Shown here one piece after another: positions 8,423 to 15,736 of a stretch of DNA of 45,646 nt. Source of the DNA: Chitinophaga pinensis (GTDB lineage Bacteria > Bacteroidota > Bacteroidia > CAMBQF01); NCBI GenBank assembly GCA_945869825.1, contig CAMBQF010000005.1, positions 1-45,646 of the forward strand. Direction: 5' to 3'. The notes beneath the pieces are model-generated. The model had not been told where the DNA came from and ran no database searches. It saw only the letters and a program-made list of their open reading frames with translations. The position numbers and the translations under genes are program-made. The stretch's first letter is position 1; every line of letters starts with the position of its first letter.

Positions 8423-8453
8423 TTGTAAGTAAAAGATATAATAGCTATATTTG
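8423..8453 (+). promoter_or_regulatory. Bacteroidota-type promoter of the DUF433/DUF5615 pair
   Basis: TTG (8423-8425), 20 nt, TATATTTG (8446-8453): full match to both boxes at ideal spacing. The antitoxin ATG begins 6 bases after the box, so the transcript is predicted to start at or next to the A of the ATG. Confidence 0.65.
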
Positions 8454-8458
8454 TATAT

Positions 8459-8701
8459 ATGCATACCATTAAAGAATATATTACTGTAGATAAGGATATA
8501 CAAAACGGACAGCCGGTCTTTGCAGGCACCCGCGTACCTGTTGAAAGTCTTTTGTGGCATTTAGAAAAGGGTATTTCTGTAGATAATTTTTTAGAAGATT
8601 TTCCAAGCGTTTCTAAAGAGCAGGTAGAAGGCGTATTAAGCATATTCCATAAACTATTTAATTCAGAAAATATTAATAAGCTTTATGAAATTGCTGCTTG
8701 A
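8459..8701 (+). CDS. DUF433 family antitoxin
   Basis: 80 aa. It carries the DUF433 pattern: ITVDKDIQNGQPVFAGTRVPVESLLWHLEKGISVDNFLEDFPSVSKEQVEGVLSIF (given here in the order seen, residues ~8-63), with the diagnostic GxPVFAGTRVPV core. DUF433 proteins have a small winged-helix-like fold and in many genomes precede a PIN-like DUF5615 gene, acting as the antitoxin of a type II pair. The toxin start lies inside this gene (17-bp overlap). Base composition is more A/T-rich than the neighbours, suggesting transfer. Confidence 0.85.
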   Translation: MHTIKEYITVDKDIQNGQPVFAGTRVPVESLLWHLEKGISVDNFLEDFPSVSKEQVEGVLSIFHKLFNSENINKLYEIAA

Positions 8702-9008
8702 TGAAAATCTTCCTAAGAAATTAAAAAAGGACTTAGATAATTTTGAAGTATACACGGTAAGAGACAAAGGCTGGCAAAGTAAAAAGAATGGAGAGTTAAT
8801 AAAGCTTATGCTTGATAATGGCTTCTCAATTCTCTTCACATTTGATAAAAATCTCCAGCATCAACAAAATTTCACAAAATATCCTGTAATAGTATTTGTT
8901 CTTGATGCAGAAGATAATTCCTATTTATCCCTTAAACCATTAGTTCCTCAAATTATTAGTAAATTGAAGGAAGAACTAGTGGCGGGAACGGTCTATATTA
9001 TAAAATAA
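8685..9008 (+). CDS. DUF5615 PIN-like toxin
   Basis: 107 aa. The N terminus KLLLDENLPKKL and the later FTFDKNLQHQQNFTKYPVIVFVLD segment are typical of the DUF5615/Mut7-C-type PIN-like domain, a presumed RNase of VapC-like pairs. Asp6 and Glu7 and the mid-domain Asp of FDKN are the probable acidic active-site residues. It overlaps the DUF433 gene by 17 bp, as expected for a coupled toxin-antitoxin operon. Only four bases separate its stop from the convergent stop of the next gene, with no terminator between. Confidence 0.82.
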   Translation: MKLLLDENLPKKLKKDLDNFEVYTVRDKGWQSKKNGELIKLMLDNGFSILFTFDKNLQHQQNFTKYPVIVFVLDAEDNSYLSLKPLVPQIISKLKEELVAGTVYIIK

Positions 9009-9012
9009 ATTT

Positions 9013-9810
9013 CTACCCCACCAACAACTTACCCCGCTGGGTTTTGCCGTTGGCAAGGGTTATAGAATACACATACATACCGGTACTTAATTTAGAAGTA
9101 TCAATAGTAGCTTTATCAGCATTAATATTGGCAATTACCTCAATGGTTTTCCCGGCAATATCATAAATAGTTATAGTCTTTACCTCGCCCACGTTTTGCA
9201 GGCTGAAGGTTACATTATCGGTTGAAGGGTTAGGGTACACATCAATGCTTATATGGTCTTCTATAATGCCGGTGGTTTGGTTGCAAGGATTAGGTGGCGC
9301 GTGTAAAGTGTAAATACCTATTACAGGGCAAACCCCATTTGTATCCGTAATATTGTTTGAGCCGGTATCTCCTAGATCATTAATAGTATCAGCAATCACT
9401 AAATTATTATTACCACCATTAAAAGATATGTTAACATTTTTACCGTAAACAATATTTGAGTCTCCCAATAAATGTACGTTAGAAGTTCCGTTCACATATA
9501 AAGTATTTTTATTGCCAAAAACCATTGCATAAATTTCAGTGCCCTGAGCATATATAACATTATTTCTAGCGATATTACCTATAATGATATGATTTCGATA
9601 TCCTGTATAATATAATGTGTCGTTATTTTCTCTAACAGACACACCAGCAGTATCGTTGGTTACCCAGTATGAATAATTATTATTAGATTGTAAAATAGTA
9701 AATGTATCACACAATACTATTGCATCGTTTGGTATAATGCCTGTACAATCCTGAGCATGCAAGCCTTGTTTGCTTAGTATAATTAACAAGAATAGTAGTA
9801 ATTGTTTCAT
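9013..9810 (-). CDS. Small T9SS-exported protein with beta-helix-like core
   Basis: 265 aa. A signal peptide (MKQLLLFLLIILSKQGLHAQ) is followed by a short-repeat region rich in Asn/Gly (NNTLYVNGTSNVHLLGDSNIVYG; NVISFNGGNNNLVI-like units) that suggests a small beta-solenoid. Residues ~185-265 form a type A sorting domain: VYPNPSTDNVTFSL, ITIYDIAGKTIEV, DTSKLSTGMYVYSI and the basic end KTQRGKLLVG. Function beyond being exported by T9SS is unknown. The core is more A/T-rich than the tail. Confidence 0.82.
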   Translation of the reverse strand: MKQLLLFLLIILSKQGLHAQDCTGIIPNDAIVLCDTFTILQSNNNYSYWVTNDTAGVSVRENNDTLYYTGYRNHIIIGNIARNNVIYAQGTEIYAMVFGNKNTLYVNGTSNVHLLGDSNIVYGKNVNISFNGGNNNLVIADTINDLGDTGSNNITDTNGVCPVIGIYTLHAPPNPCNQTTGIIEDHISIDVYPNPSTDNVTFSLQNVGEVKTITIYDIAGKTIEVIANINADKATIDTSKLSTGMYVYSITLANGKTQRGKLLVG

Positions 9811-9986
9811 AGTTCCATTGGTTTAATACTGTAAAGCTAAGCAACAGTTACAAGGCAGCAAAAAACAAAAAATAGCTTTTGTCGGAAATGCTACTCAAAA
9901 ATTGCGAATGCTATCTACGTTCGGTGCGACATTTTAAAAACGAATAATCTTGCGTAAGCAACAACCGGCCTTAGCTTCGAAACGCG

Positions 9987-10006
9987 CCGATAGCAATAGC
10001 TATCGG
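9987..10006. repeat. Perfect 8-bp inverted repeat
   Basis: ccgatagc (9987-9994) and gctatcgg (9999-10006) with loop aata. Part of a cluster of palindromes with no open frame, similar to REP-type intergenic elements. Confidence 0.6.
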
Positions 10007-10071
10007 AAAGACGAGAAACGTTTATGTTTCGAGTCTGGTCGTTGAGAAGGTTCAGCCGGGAGCTTTCTTTG

Positions 10072-10102
10072 CTTCGTTTCTTTCGCGGAGAAAGAAATGA
10101 AG
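10072..10102. repeat. 13-bp hairpin, REP-like
   Basis: cttcgtttctttc (10072-10084) pairs with gaaagaaatgaag (10090-10102) with one G-U pair and a 5-nt loop. The pyrimidine/purine strand asymmetry and position in a gene-free stretch suggest a dispersed repeat element. Confidence 0.6.
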
Positions 10103-10120
10103 TGCCTGCCGCATAGGCAA

Positions 10121-10187
10121 CCGCCGGTAGGCATTGAAGAAAAGTAATGCCCTCGGCAGAGAACCGCTGGTAGGCATTGAAGAAAAG
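10121..10187. repeat. Two-copy direct repeat, 24-base unit, 43-base period
   Basis: Units at 10121-10144 and 10164-10187 share ccgc.ggtaggcattgaag plus aaaag, differing at one base (C/T at the fifth position). A partial third similarity (gccgcataggcaa) precedes at 10107-10120. Confidence 0.65.
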
Positions 10188-10346
10188 GAATTGCTATTAC
10201 TACCACTCCCGCGGAGTTTACTTTCAGCCCTTCGGGCTTTTAGCAATACTATTAACCACTCTTATTATGCCACAATAATCAGGCATAAACTACAACCACC
10301 AACTACAAACAAATTACTACATTTACCACATCTAAAACGCTCGCTT

Positions 10347-11390
10347 ATGTCTATCAATTTTAAGCTACTAAAAGAAATTTGTGAAACACCCGGCGCCCCC
10401 GGTTACGAACGCCGCATACGCGAGGTTGTACTGCGCGAGGTTAAAAAGCTGGCCGATAAGGTTACCATAGACAATATGGGCAACGTAACGGTTTTCCGCA
10501 AAGGCAAAAAAGATAAAAAAGTAATGGTGGCTGCGCACATGGACGAGATATCGTTCATCGTAACCCATATAGACGATAAAGGCTTTGTACGTTTCCACAC
10601 CCTGGGAGGCTTTGATGCGAAGACCCTTACCGCACAGCGTGTAATAGTACACGGCAAAAAAGACCTTATAGGCGTAATGGGCAGCAAACCCATCCACGTA
10701 ATGTCGCCTGAAGAGCGTAATAAAATGCCACAAACTACCGACTATTTTATCGATATGGGAATGTCGAAGAAAGAGGTAGAAAAGCACGTTAGCGTTGGCG
10801 ACTTTATTACCCGCGAGCGTGAGCTTATAGAAATGGGCGATTGTGTTAACGGCAAGTCGATTGACAACCGCGTATCGGTGTTTATTTTGATTGAAGTACT
10901 GCGCGAGATAAAGAAACTGCCTTATGACTTCTACGCCGTATTCTCGGTACAAGAGGAGGTAGGCCTACGTGGAGTGCAAGCTGCCGCGTTAGAAATAAAT
11001 CCTGACTTTGGTTTTGGCCTTGATACTACCATAGCATTTGATATACCCGGCGCCCGCGAGCATGAAATGATTACCCGCCTGGGCCACGGCGCTGCCATTA
11101 AGGTTATGGACTCGCAAACCATTTGCGATTACCGTATGGTAGATTTTATGAAGAAAACCGCCGATAAGCATAAGATTAAATGGCAACCCGAAATATTACC
11201 TGCCGGTGGCACCGATACTGCCGGTATACAGCGCTATAACCCAAGTGGTGCTATTGCAGGTGCAGTGTCTATACCAACGCGCCATATACACCAGTCGGTA
11301 GAAATGGCCAACAAACAAGACATCCGCGATAGCATAGATTTACTACGCCGCTGCCTGGAAGATATTGATACGCATAATTGGGCTTTTTAG
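10347..11390 (+). CDS. M42 family metallopeptidase (glutamyl/tetrahedral aminopeptidase-like)
   Basis: 347 aa from the ATG at 10347, where homology to the family begins (KLLKEICETPGAPGYERRIREVV); the open frame back to 10134 crosses repeat DNA and is not likely translated. M42 enzymes are co-catalytic di-metal aminopeptidases in the cytosol. Metal and catalytic residues are in place: VAAHMDEI (His, Asp), NGKSIDNRVS (bridging Asp), SVQEEVGLRG (Glu-Glu), GLDTT (Asp) and PTRHIHQSVEM (final His). Substrate range is unknown. An extended palindrome directly follows the stop. Confidence 0.92.
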   Translation: MSINFKLLKEICETPGAPGYERRIREVVLREVKKLADKVTIDNMGNVTVFRKGKKDKKVMVAAHMDEISFIVTHIDDKGFVRFHTLGGFDAKTLTAQRVIVHGKKDLIGVMGSKPIHVMSPEERNKMPQTTDYFIDMGMSKKEVEKHVSVGDFITRERELIEMGDCVNGKSIDNRVSVFILIEVLREIKKLPYDFYAVFSVQEEVGLRGVQAAALEINPDFGFGLDTTIAFDIPGAREHEMITRLGHGAAIKVMDSQTICDYRMVDFMKKTADKHKIKWQPEILPAGGTDTAGIQRYNPSGAIAGAVSIPTRHIHQSVEMANKQDIRDSIDLLRRCLEDIDTHNWAF

Positions 11391-11442
11391 TCTTGAGTTG
11401 TGAGGGCTGAATGTTGAGTTATAATAACTCAAATCTCAAGAC
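11390..11442. terminator. Double-nested palindrome after the M42 gene
   Basis: Outer arms gtcttgag (11390-11397) / ctcaagac (11435-11442) and inner arms ttgagttat (11414-11422) / ataactcaa (11424-11432) nest in one stretch that begins on the last base of the stop codon. There is no T-run. It lies between convergent genes and may end both transcripts. Confidence 0.5.
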
Positions 11443-11455
11443 TCACCACTCAAAA

Positions 11456-12409
11456 TTACCTCCCTCTCCTCAACCTGCGCATTTCGCGTTTCTCTTCACG
11501 AAAGGAAATCATCTCCTCTACAGGCACAGCACCCGTGCGGTAGTATAGGTATATAAGCAGCATACTAATGGCAGTAAATACATGCCACAACGCATGGCCT
11601 TGTAAAGCACTGGTAGGGTTGCAGGCTATGTTAGTGCGGTCCAGTATCCAAATAATGGCAGCCAGCAACAGCACAATAAATGCCGCCCACAGGTACTGTG
11701 TGTAGTAATGCGTTTTGCTTACAAACAGCAGGTAAAATAGGCTGGATACAAATGTTATGGCTATAAGTACAGGAAACAGTACATTAATATCTATAAGCCA
11801 CAGGCGGGTAAATATCAGGTAGTTAAAGCCTAAGGCAAAGGCTATCATTACCGCGTGCGAACTTTTGTATTGCCCTTTTATTCGCATTACGGGGAATATC
11901 TTGTACAGGTTAAAGGTTAGCACCATTACTATTACAGAATACAACCCGGCTTGGTCCAGGTGCTGAAAGGTGCGTGTTAGCGATGCATGGAACAAAAAGC
12001 TGCCTACAAACACATACAGTGCCGAAAGGCCAAACAGCAGCGAGAATATGGGGTAGCGCACCAAAAAGTTGTGCGATTGTTTTCGGTCGGCATATTTAAG
12101 GTCGTGCACGCCTATGGTAAGTGCAAAAAGTCCCACTACAAAATAGGCCAGGTTGCTCCATGTATTTGATGGTTGGCGTATAAGCTGGTCCATGCGGTTA
12201 AGCTCGCAATACTCAAAAGCGTTGCCCGTGGCTACCATCCAGTTAGCCCAAAGGTTTTCAAACCTAAAGGCGTTGTAGTAAATAGCCGTGGCGGCAATGC
12301 TTAACAATAGCACAAAAGCGGGTAATATAAAGGCTTTTACTTCAAGCCTTTCTAGGTACAGGCGGGTGCGTAAAACCTGCCACTTAACGCGAACGGAAAA
12401 CTTACTCAT
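11456..12409 (-). CDS. Ceramidase-like multi-spanning membrane hydrolase (CREST superfamily)
   Basis: 317 aa with about seven hydrophobic segments. The alkaline-ceramidase/CREST features are present: EYCE (66-69) and PSNTWSNLAYF (80-90) after the first segment, Ser137 and His141 in GSFLFHAS, Asp152, and the His pair of GHALWH (His272, His276). In the superfamily the three His, the Asp and the Ser bind zinc and water for amide hydrolysis within the membrane. The N terminus (RVKWQVLRTRLYLERLEVK) and the C-terminal tail (REEKREMRRLRRGR) are basic and probably cytoplasmic. The substrate could be a sphingolipid, as many Bacteroidota make them, but another lipid amide is possible. Confidence 0.78.
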   Translation of the reverse strand: MSKFSVRVKWQVLRTRLYLERLEVKAFILPAFVLLLSIAATAIYYNAFRFENLWANWMVATGNAFEYCELNRMDQLIRQPSNTWSNLAYFVVGLFALTIGVHDLKYADRKQSHNFLVRYPIFSLLFGLSALYVFVGSFLFHASLTRTFQHLDQAGLYSVIVMVLTFNLYKIFPVMRIKGQYKSSHAVMIAFALGFNYLIFTRLWLIDINVLFPVLIAITFVSSLFYLLFVSKTHYYTQYLWAAFIVLLLAAIIWILDRTNIACNPTSALQGHALWHVFTAISMLLIYLYYRTGAVPVEEMISFREEKREMRRLRRGR

Positions 12410-12518
12410 TGATTAGGCAACTATAAAATATTAATACAGGAAATGGGAGAATTATTGTGCTTTTTCAGCACAAAAAACCAATTGCAAAAAGCGCGCCGAA
12501 AATGATGGTTCCAATAAA

Positions 12519-12556
12519 AAAAACCTCCCTTATTAAGTAAGAGAGGCTTTTTACAC
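12519..12556 (-). terminator. Terminator of the TonB receptor operon
   Basis: An imperfect stem (cctc.cttatt pairing with aagtaag.gagg) is flanked by an A-run on the left, which becomes a T-run on the minus strand. It lies 22 bases beyond the receptor stop. Confidence 0.6.
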
Positions 12557-12577
12557 TATCAATTCTAAAATGAAAGC

Positions 12578-14797
12578 TTATTCATAATCTATTTTAAACC
12601 TAAAGCCGGCATAGAACATACGGCCTATGGTTGGGCCCCATACCAGCGATGCATCAAAGTATTGCCCAAATGGGTTTTGCGCATCAATAATTAAATTGTG
12701 CTGCTGAAAGTTGCCCAGGTTTTCGGCGCCTATATATACATCCCAACGGTTGAATGAGCGGCTGGCCTGTGCGTTAAAAATAAAGTAGCCTGGCGATTGC
12801 GCCGGCATTTGTGCAGCCTCCGGATTAGCGGTGGTAGATGGGATACGCTTAGGCCCAAACCACTGGGCGGTAAAATCAAATTTCCACTTCTCGTTATAGG
12901 TTTGGTAACCGAGGTTTATAAACGCCCTGTGTTTGGCAACAAAGGGGCGGTCTAACAAACCGGTGATGTATTGTGTTTTTACATCAAAATAGCGGTAGGC
13001 AACCCGCACCTCTAATCCTTCCAAAGGCTTAAAGTCGAACTGCGCTTGGGCGCTGTTAGAGTACGATGCTCCTTGCAGGTTGTAAAACTGCACCAGCTGC
13101 GGGGTTTCCATATCTACCACAATTTGGTTTACAAAATCTGACCTGTAAAAATCGAGGCTAAAGGTTGCATCGCGCGGGCCTATAAAAAATCCCCAGGTAA
13201 GGTTAGCACCATAGTTATAGGCCACCTCGGGTTGCAGGCCATAGGCCTGCCCGCCATTGCCATTAATAACCCATTGTCTGCTGCTGGCCAATAGGCCCAT
13301 GTTATCAGAAAATACACCTGCAGTACGTTGTCCGCGTCCGCCTGAAAGGCGCACAATCAATAACTCAGTAATATTATATTTTATGTGCAGGCGTGGTGTG
13401 AAAAACAGGCCAAACAGGTTGTGGTAATCGGCACGACCTCCGGCTACAACTACAAAGCGGTCGTCGTTGTTATAGGTATATTCTAAAAAAGCACCTGGCA
13501 CCACCTCGTTACGCAGGTAGGACTGGTTAACAAAGGTTTCGGTTATATTGTCGTACATAAAACTAAGCCCTGTTTTAAAGGTGCTTCGCTCTGTAACCTT
13601 ACCCTGGTAAATAACATTTGCGTACAGCGACCGTTGCTCCTGGTTAAGGGTGCGCAACCCAAACACGTTATTTTGCTTATGGTACGTGGCTGATATAATT
13701 GAGCCTATACTTTGGCCGTCTTTATTAGGAAACACATAGCCATTTTTTGCAAAAACCTCGTAGCGCTGGGTTTGCATATCAAAGCCCCATATTTGGTTTG
13801 ATAGTTTATCCTCTTTCGGGTTAAAACCCATTTGGCCTCCACTGCGGCGGTCGTAAAGGGCCTTTACACCAAACATACTTTCAAAGCCTTTTTTGCCCTG
13901 ATATTTCCAGCGGTTAACAAGGGCATAGTTGTTGCTAAGCGGCATATTCATAAACCCATCGTTGTTCATGTCTATCTGCTTTTGCCAGCCATCAAAGTGA
14001 AGTAACAAGCCGGTGCTCCAGGTACTATCAATGTGGTGAGAAAGGTTTAGGTTGCCTTCAGACCGTAGCATGCTGTTGATGTAGCCGTTTAGGTATAGCC
14101 TTTCACTATTTTCAGGCTTTTTAAGCTCTACGTTTATAAGGCCTGTTGTGCTTTCAAAGCCATTCACCACACTGCCTGCACCCTTAGAAACCTGTATGCT
14201 CTCTATCCACGTACCGGGAATAAAACCAAGCCCATTGGTAGCAGCAAGTCCGCGTGAGTAGGGGATGTTTTCTACCTGCACGGGGCTATATACGCCTGAT
14301 AAGCCCAGCATTTGAATTTGGCGTGTGCCAGTAACAGCATCGCCATAGTTAACGTCTACCGATGGGTTTGTTTCAAAGCTTTCAGATAGGTTGCAGCAGG
14401 GAGCTTTTTCCAGCTCTTTTTCTGTCATAACCTGTGTTTTTATCGGGTTTATGCCCGATACATAGGTTGGCTTATCGCCGCCTTTTACTTCGACGGTTTT
14501 AAGCTGCCTGCCTTCTTTTAGCTTTATGGTAACCGGTGAGGTTTGGGGAGTAATATGGGTAGTATCCGCTGTATAGCCCACATAGGTGGTTATAAGTTGG
14601 TGTTCACTGTCGTCCACATCAATATGAAATACCCCGTTAGAATCGCTAACCGCTACAGCGCCATTAACAGGGGCTTTAATTACTGCTCCAGGCAAAGGAG
14701 CGTTGGCTGTGCCCAACACAGTGCCAATTACGTTATATTGCGCCACGCCCATAAACGGCAGGCATAGCACAGCTAGTACAATGATTATTTTTTCCAT
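12578..14797 (-). CDS. TonB-dependent receptor, likely metal-related
   Basis: 739 aa outer-membrane receptor. A signal peptide (MEKIIIVLAVLCLPFMGVAQ) leads to a carboxypeptidase-like regulatory domain (21-95: VIGTVLGTANAPLPGAVIKA, DSNGVFHIDV, TTYVGY). The plug starts near 110 with Cys134-Cys135 in KAPCCNLSESFETNPSVDV, then QIQMLGLSG, IESIQVSKGAGSVVNGFESTTGLINVEL. The rest is beta-barrel ending in an aromatic strand (MFYAGFRFKIDYE). It follows the HMA gene by 21 bp in the same operon. That context and the Cys pair suggest transport or export linked to copper or a similar soft metal; siderophore-type uptake is not excluded. Confidence 0.88.
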   Translation of the reverse strand: MEKIIIVLAVLCLPFMGVAQYNVIGTVLGTANAPLPGAVIKAPVNGAVAVSDSNGVFHIDVDDSEHQLITTYVGYTADTTHITPQTSPVTIKLKEGRQLKTVEVKGGDKPTYVSGINPIKTQVMTEKELEKAPCCNLSESFETNPSVDVNYGDAVTGTRQIQMLGLSGVYSPVQVENIPYSRGLAATNGLGFIPGTWIESIQVSKGAGSVVNGFESTTGLINVELKKPENSERLYLNGYINSMLRSEGNLNLSHHIDSTWSTGLLLHFDGWQKQIDMNNDGFMNMPLSNNYALVNRWKYQGKKGFESMFGVKALYDRRSGGQMGFNPKEDKLSNQIWGFDMQTQRYEVFAKNGYVFPNKDGQSIGSIISATYHKQNNVFGLRTLNQEQRSLYANVIYQGKVTERSTFKTGLSFMYDNITETFVNQSYLRNEVVPGAFLEYTYNNDDRFVVVAGGRADYHNLFGLFFTPRLHIKYNITELLIVRLSGGRGQRTAGVFSDNMGLLASSRQWVINGNGGQAYGLQPEVAYNYGANLTWGFFIGPRDATFSLDFYRSDFVNQIVVDMETPQLVQFYNLQGASYSNSAQAQFDFKPLEGLEVRVAYRYFDVKTQYITGLLDRPFVAKHRAFINLGYQTYNEKWKFDFTAQWFGPKRIPSTTANPEAAQMPAQSPGYFIFNAQASRSFNRWDVYIGAENLGNFQQHNLIIDAQNPFGQYFDASLVWGPTIGRMFYAGFRFKIDYE

Positions 14798-14818
14798 TCA
14801 AAAAGTAGTTATGGGTGA

Positions 14819-15172
14819 TTACTTTTTGTCGCGCACGTATTTGCAGCACGCAGGCAATTTGCTGTAGGCTGGGTCGGTAGATTTTGCTATGCGGTTATCG
14901 TAACCAGCTTTGGCTACGCTCTCCCCGATAACGGTTAACGACGTTTTAGATGCATCGTAGTTAACAGTAAGCGTTTCGGTTTTATCATCCCAAACGGCAG
15001 TTTTAACACCTTTGGTTTTAAGTGATGCTGATTCTATGCGCTTTTTGCACATCTCGCAGTTGCCCGAAACCTTTAGGGTATCGGTATTAAGGGTTGATTG
15101 GGCCGATACGTTTACGGTGAAAAACAGGGCTATTACGGTGGCTGCAAAGCCGTTTATTGTTAACGATTTCAT
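14819..15172 (-). CDS. Exported heavy-metal-associated (HMA) domain protein
   Basis: 117 aa. A signal peptide (MKSLTINGFAATVIALFFTVNVSAQ) precedes an HMA/CopZ-like fold: LKVSGNCEMCKKRIESA with Cys39 and Cys42 in the metal-binding loop, then VKTAVWDDKTETLTVNYD and VAKAGYDNRIAKS. The usual GMxCxxC is GNCEMC here. A second Cys pair lies near the C terminus (LPACCKYV). Family members bind Cu(I) or another soft metal; with a signal peptide this one works in the periplasm, perhaps passing metal to or from the TonB receptor 21 bp downstream. Confidence 0.88.
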   Translation of the reverse strand: MKSLTINGFAATVIALFFTVNVSAQSTLNTDTLKVSGNCEMCKKRIESASLKTKGVKTAVWDDKTETLTVNYDASKTSLTVIGESVAKAGYDNRIAKSTDPAYSKLPACCKYVRDKK

Positions 15173-15252
15173 TATTGAATATTTTTAAGATTTGAATAAA
15201 TGAATTTGAGGGTATGGCAAAGCTATACCTGTAGTTTATCAATCTTAAAAAA

Positions 15253-15621
15253 TCAAATACGGAGGTTGCCATCACGCAAATAGAGCGGCATGCCGGGTGG
15301 CGGCTTGGCAGTTTCAAAATAAAGCTTTGTAGGGCTTGATGATGGTATTAAATATGTTACAGCATTGCCTGTATTAACAGCTACTGCTATCGGTGTATTT
15401 ACTTTTTGCTTGGTGCCAGGAGTGTGGGTGTCGTTTACCTTGGCCTTAATGTATTTGGTGGTGCAGCACGAGTCTTTTTTCTCTGTTTTGCAGCAACATT
15501 TTTTCTTTCCGGTAACGCTAACAGAACTAATACGCTTTCCGCAGTAGTGCACCGAAAAATTGATGCCTACCACCGCAATGGTGTAAAGTAGTATTAACGC
15601 TATTATTCCGGTCTTTTTCAT
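15253..15621 (-). CDS. HYC_CC_PP family protein
   Basis: 122 aa. Named motifs of this Bacteroidota family are visible: an N-terminal membrane segment (IIALILLYTIAVVGINFSV), HYCGK at 25-29, Cys clusters KKCCCK (42-44) and SCC (52-53), and the late Pro-Pro (AKPPPGMP). The Cys/His content suggests metal binding outside the inner membrane. It is the first gene of the set with the HMA protein (80 bp gap) and TonB receptor. A TATATTTG -7-like box (minus strand, 15639-15632) lies 10 bases before the ATG; no matching -33 box was found. Confidence 0.8.
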   Translation of the reverse strand: MKKTGIIALILLYTIAVVGINFSVHYCGKRISSVSVTGKKKCCCKTEKKDSCCTTKYIKAKVNDTHTPGTKQKVNTPIAVAVNTGNAVTYLIPSSSPTKLYFETAKPPPGMPLYLRDGNLRI

Positions 15622-15736
15622 TGTAGCTATGCAAATATAGCAAAATCAAATCTATCTACCTATAACGGAAGCGCCGCCATTTTGTTTTTCTCCTTATCTT
15701 TACAACATAACAGCTTAATTGGAGTTTATTGGGTTG

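Larger units (their letters stand above)
9811..10346. other. Non-coding stretch between divergent genes with hairpins and a direct repeat
   Basis: 536 bases with no convincing gene. Frames through it on both strands are low-complexity shadows, including the upstream extension of the M42 gene from 10134. It holds three separate structures, listed individually: an 8-bp hairpin, a 13-bp hairpin and a 24-base unit repeated twice. The promoters of both flanking genes must lie in it but no box pair was recognised. Confidence 0.6.

Noticed and set aside
8423-9008. Possibility that DUF433/DUF5615 is part of a larger defence island
   Set aside because: Neighbours are housekeeping or T9SS genes; no restriction, CRISPR or other defence genes are next to it.
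10134-10346. N-terminal extension of the M42 gene by 71 codons
   Set aside because: It runs through the direct repeat and hairpins, has no family similarity and the ATG at 10347 fits the family N terminus.
10368-10952. Minus-strand open frame (194 codons) inside the M42 peptidase gene
   Set aside because: Composition is that of an antisense shadow and the plus strand has all catalytic motifs.
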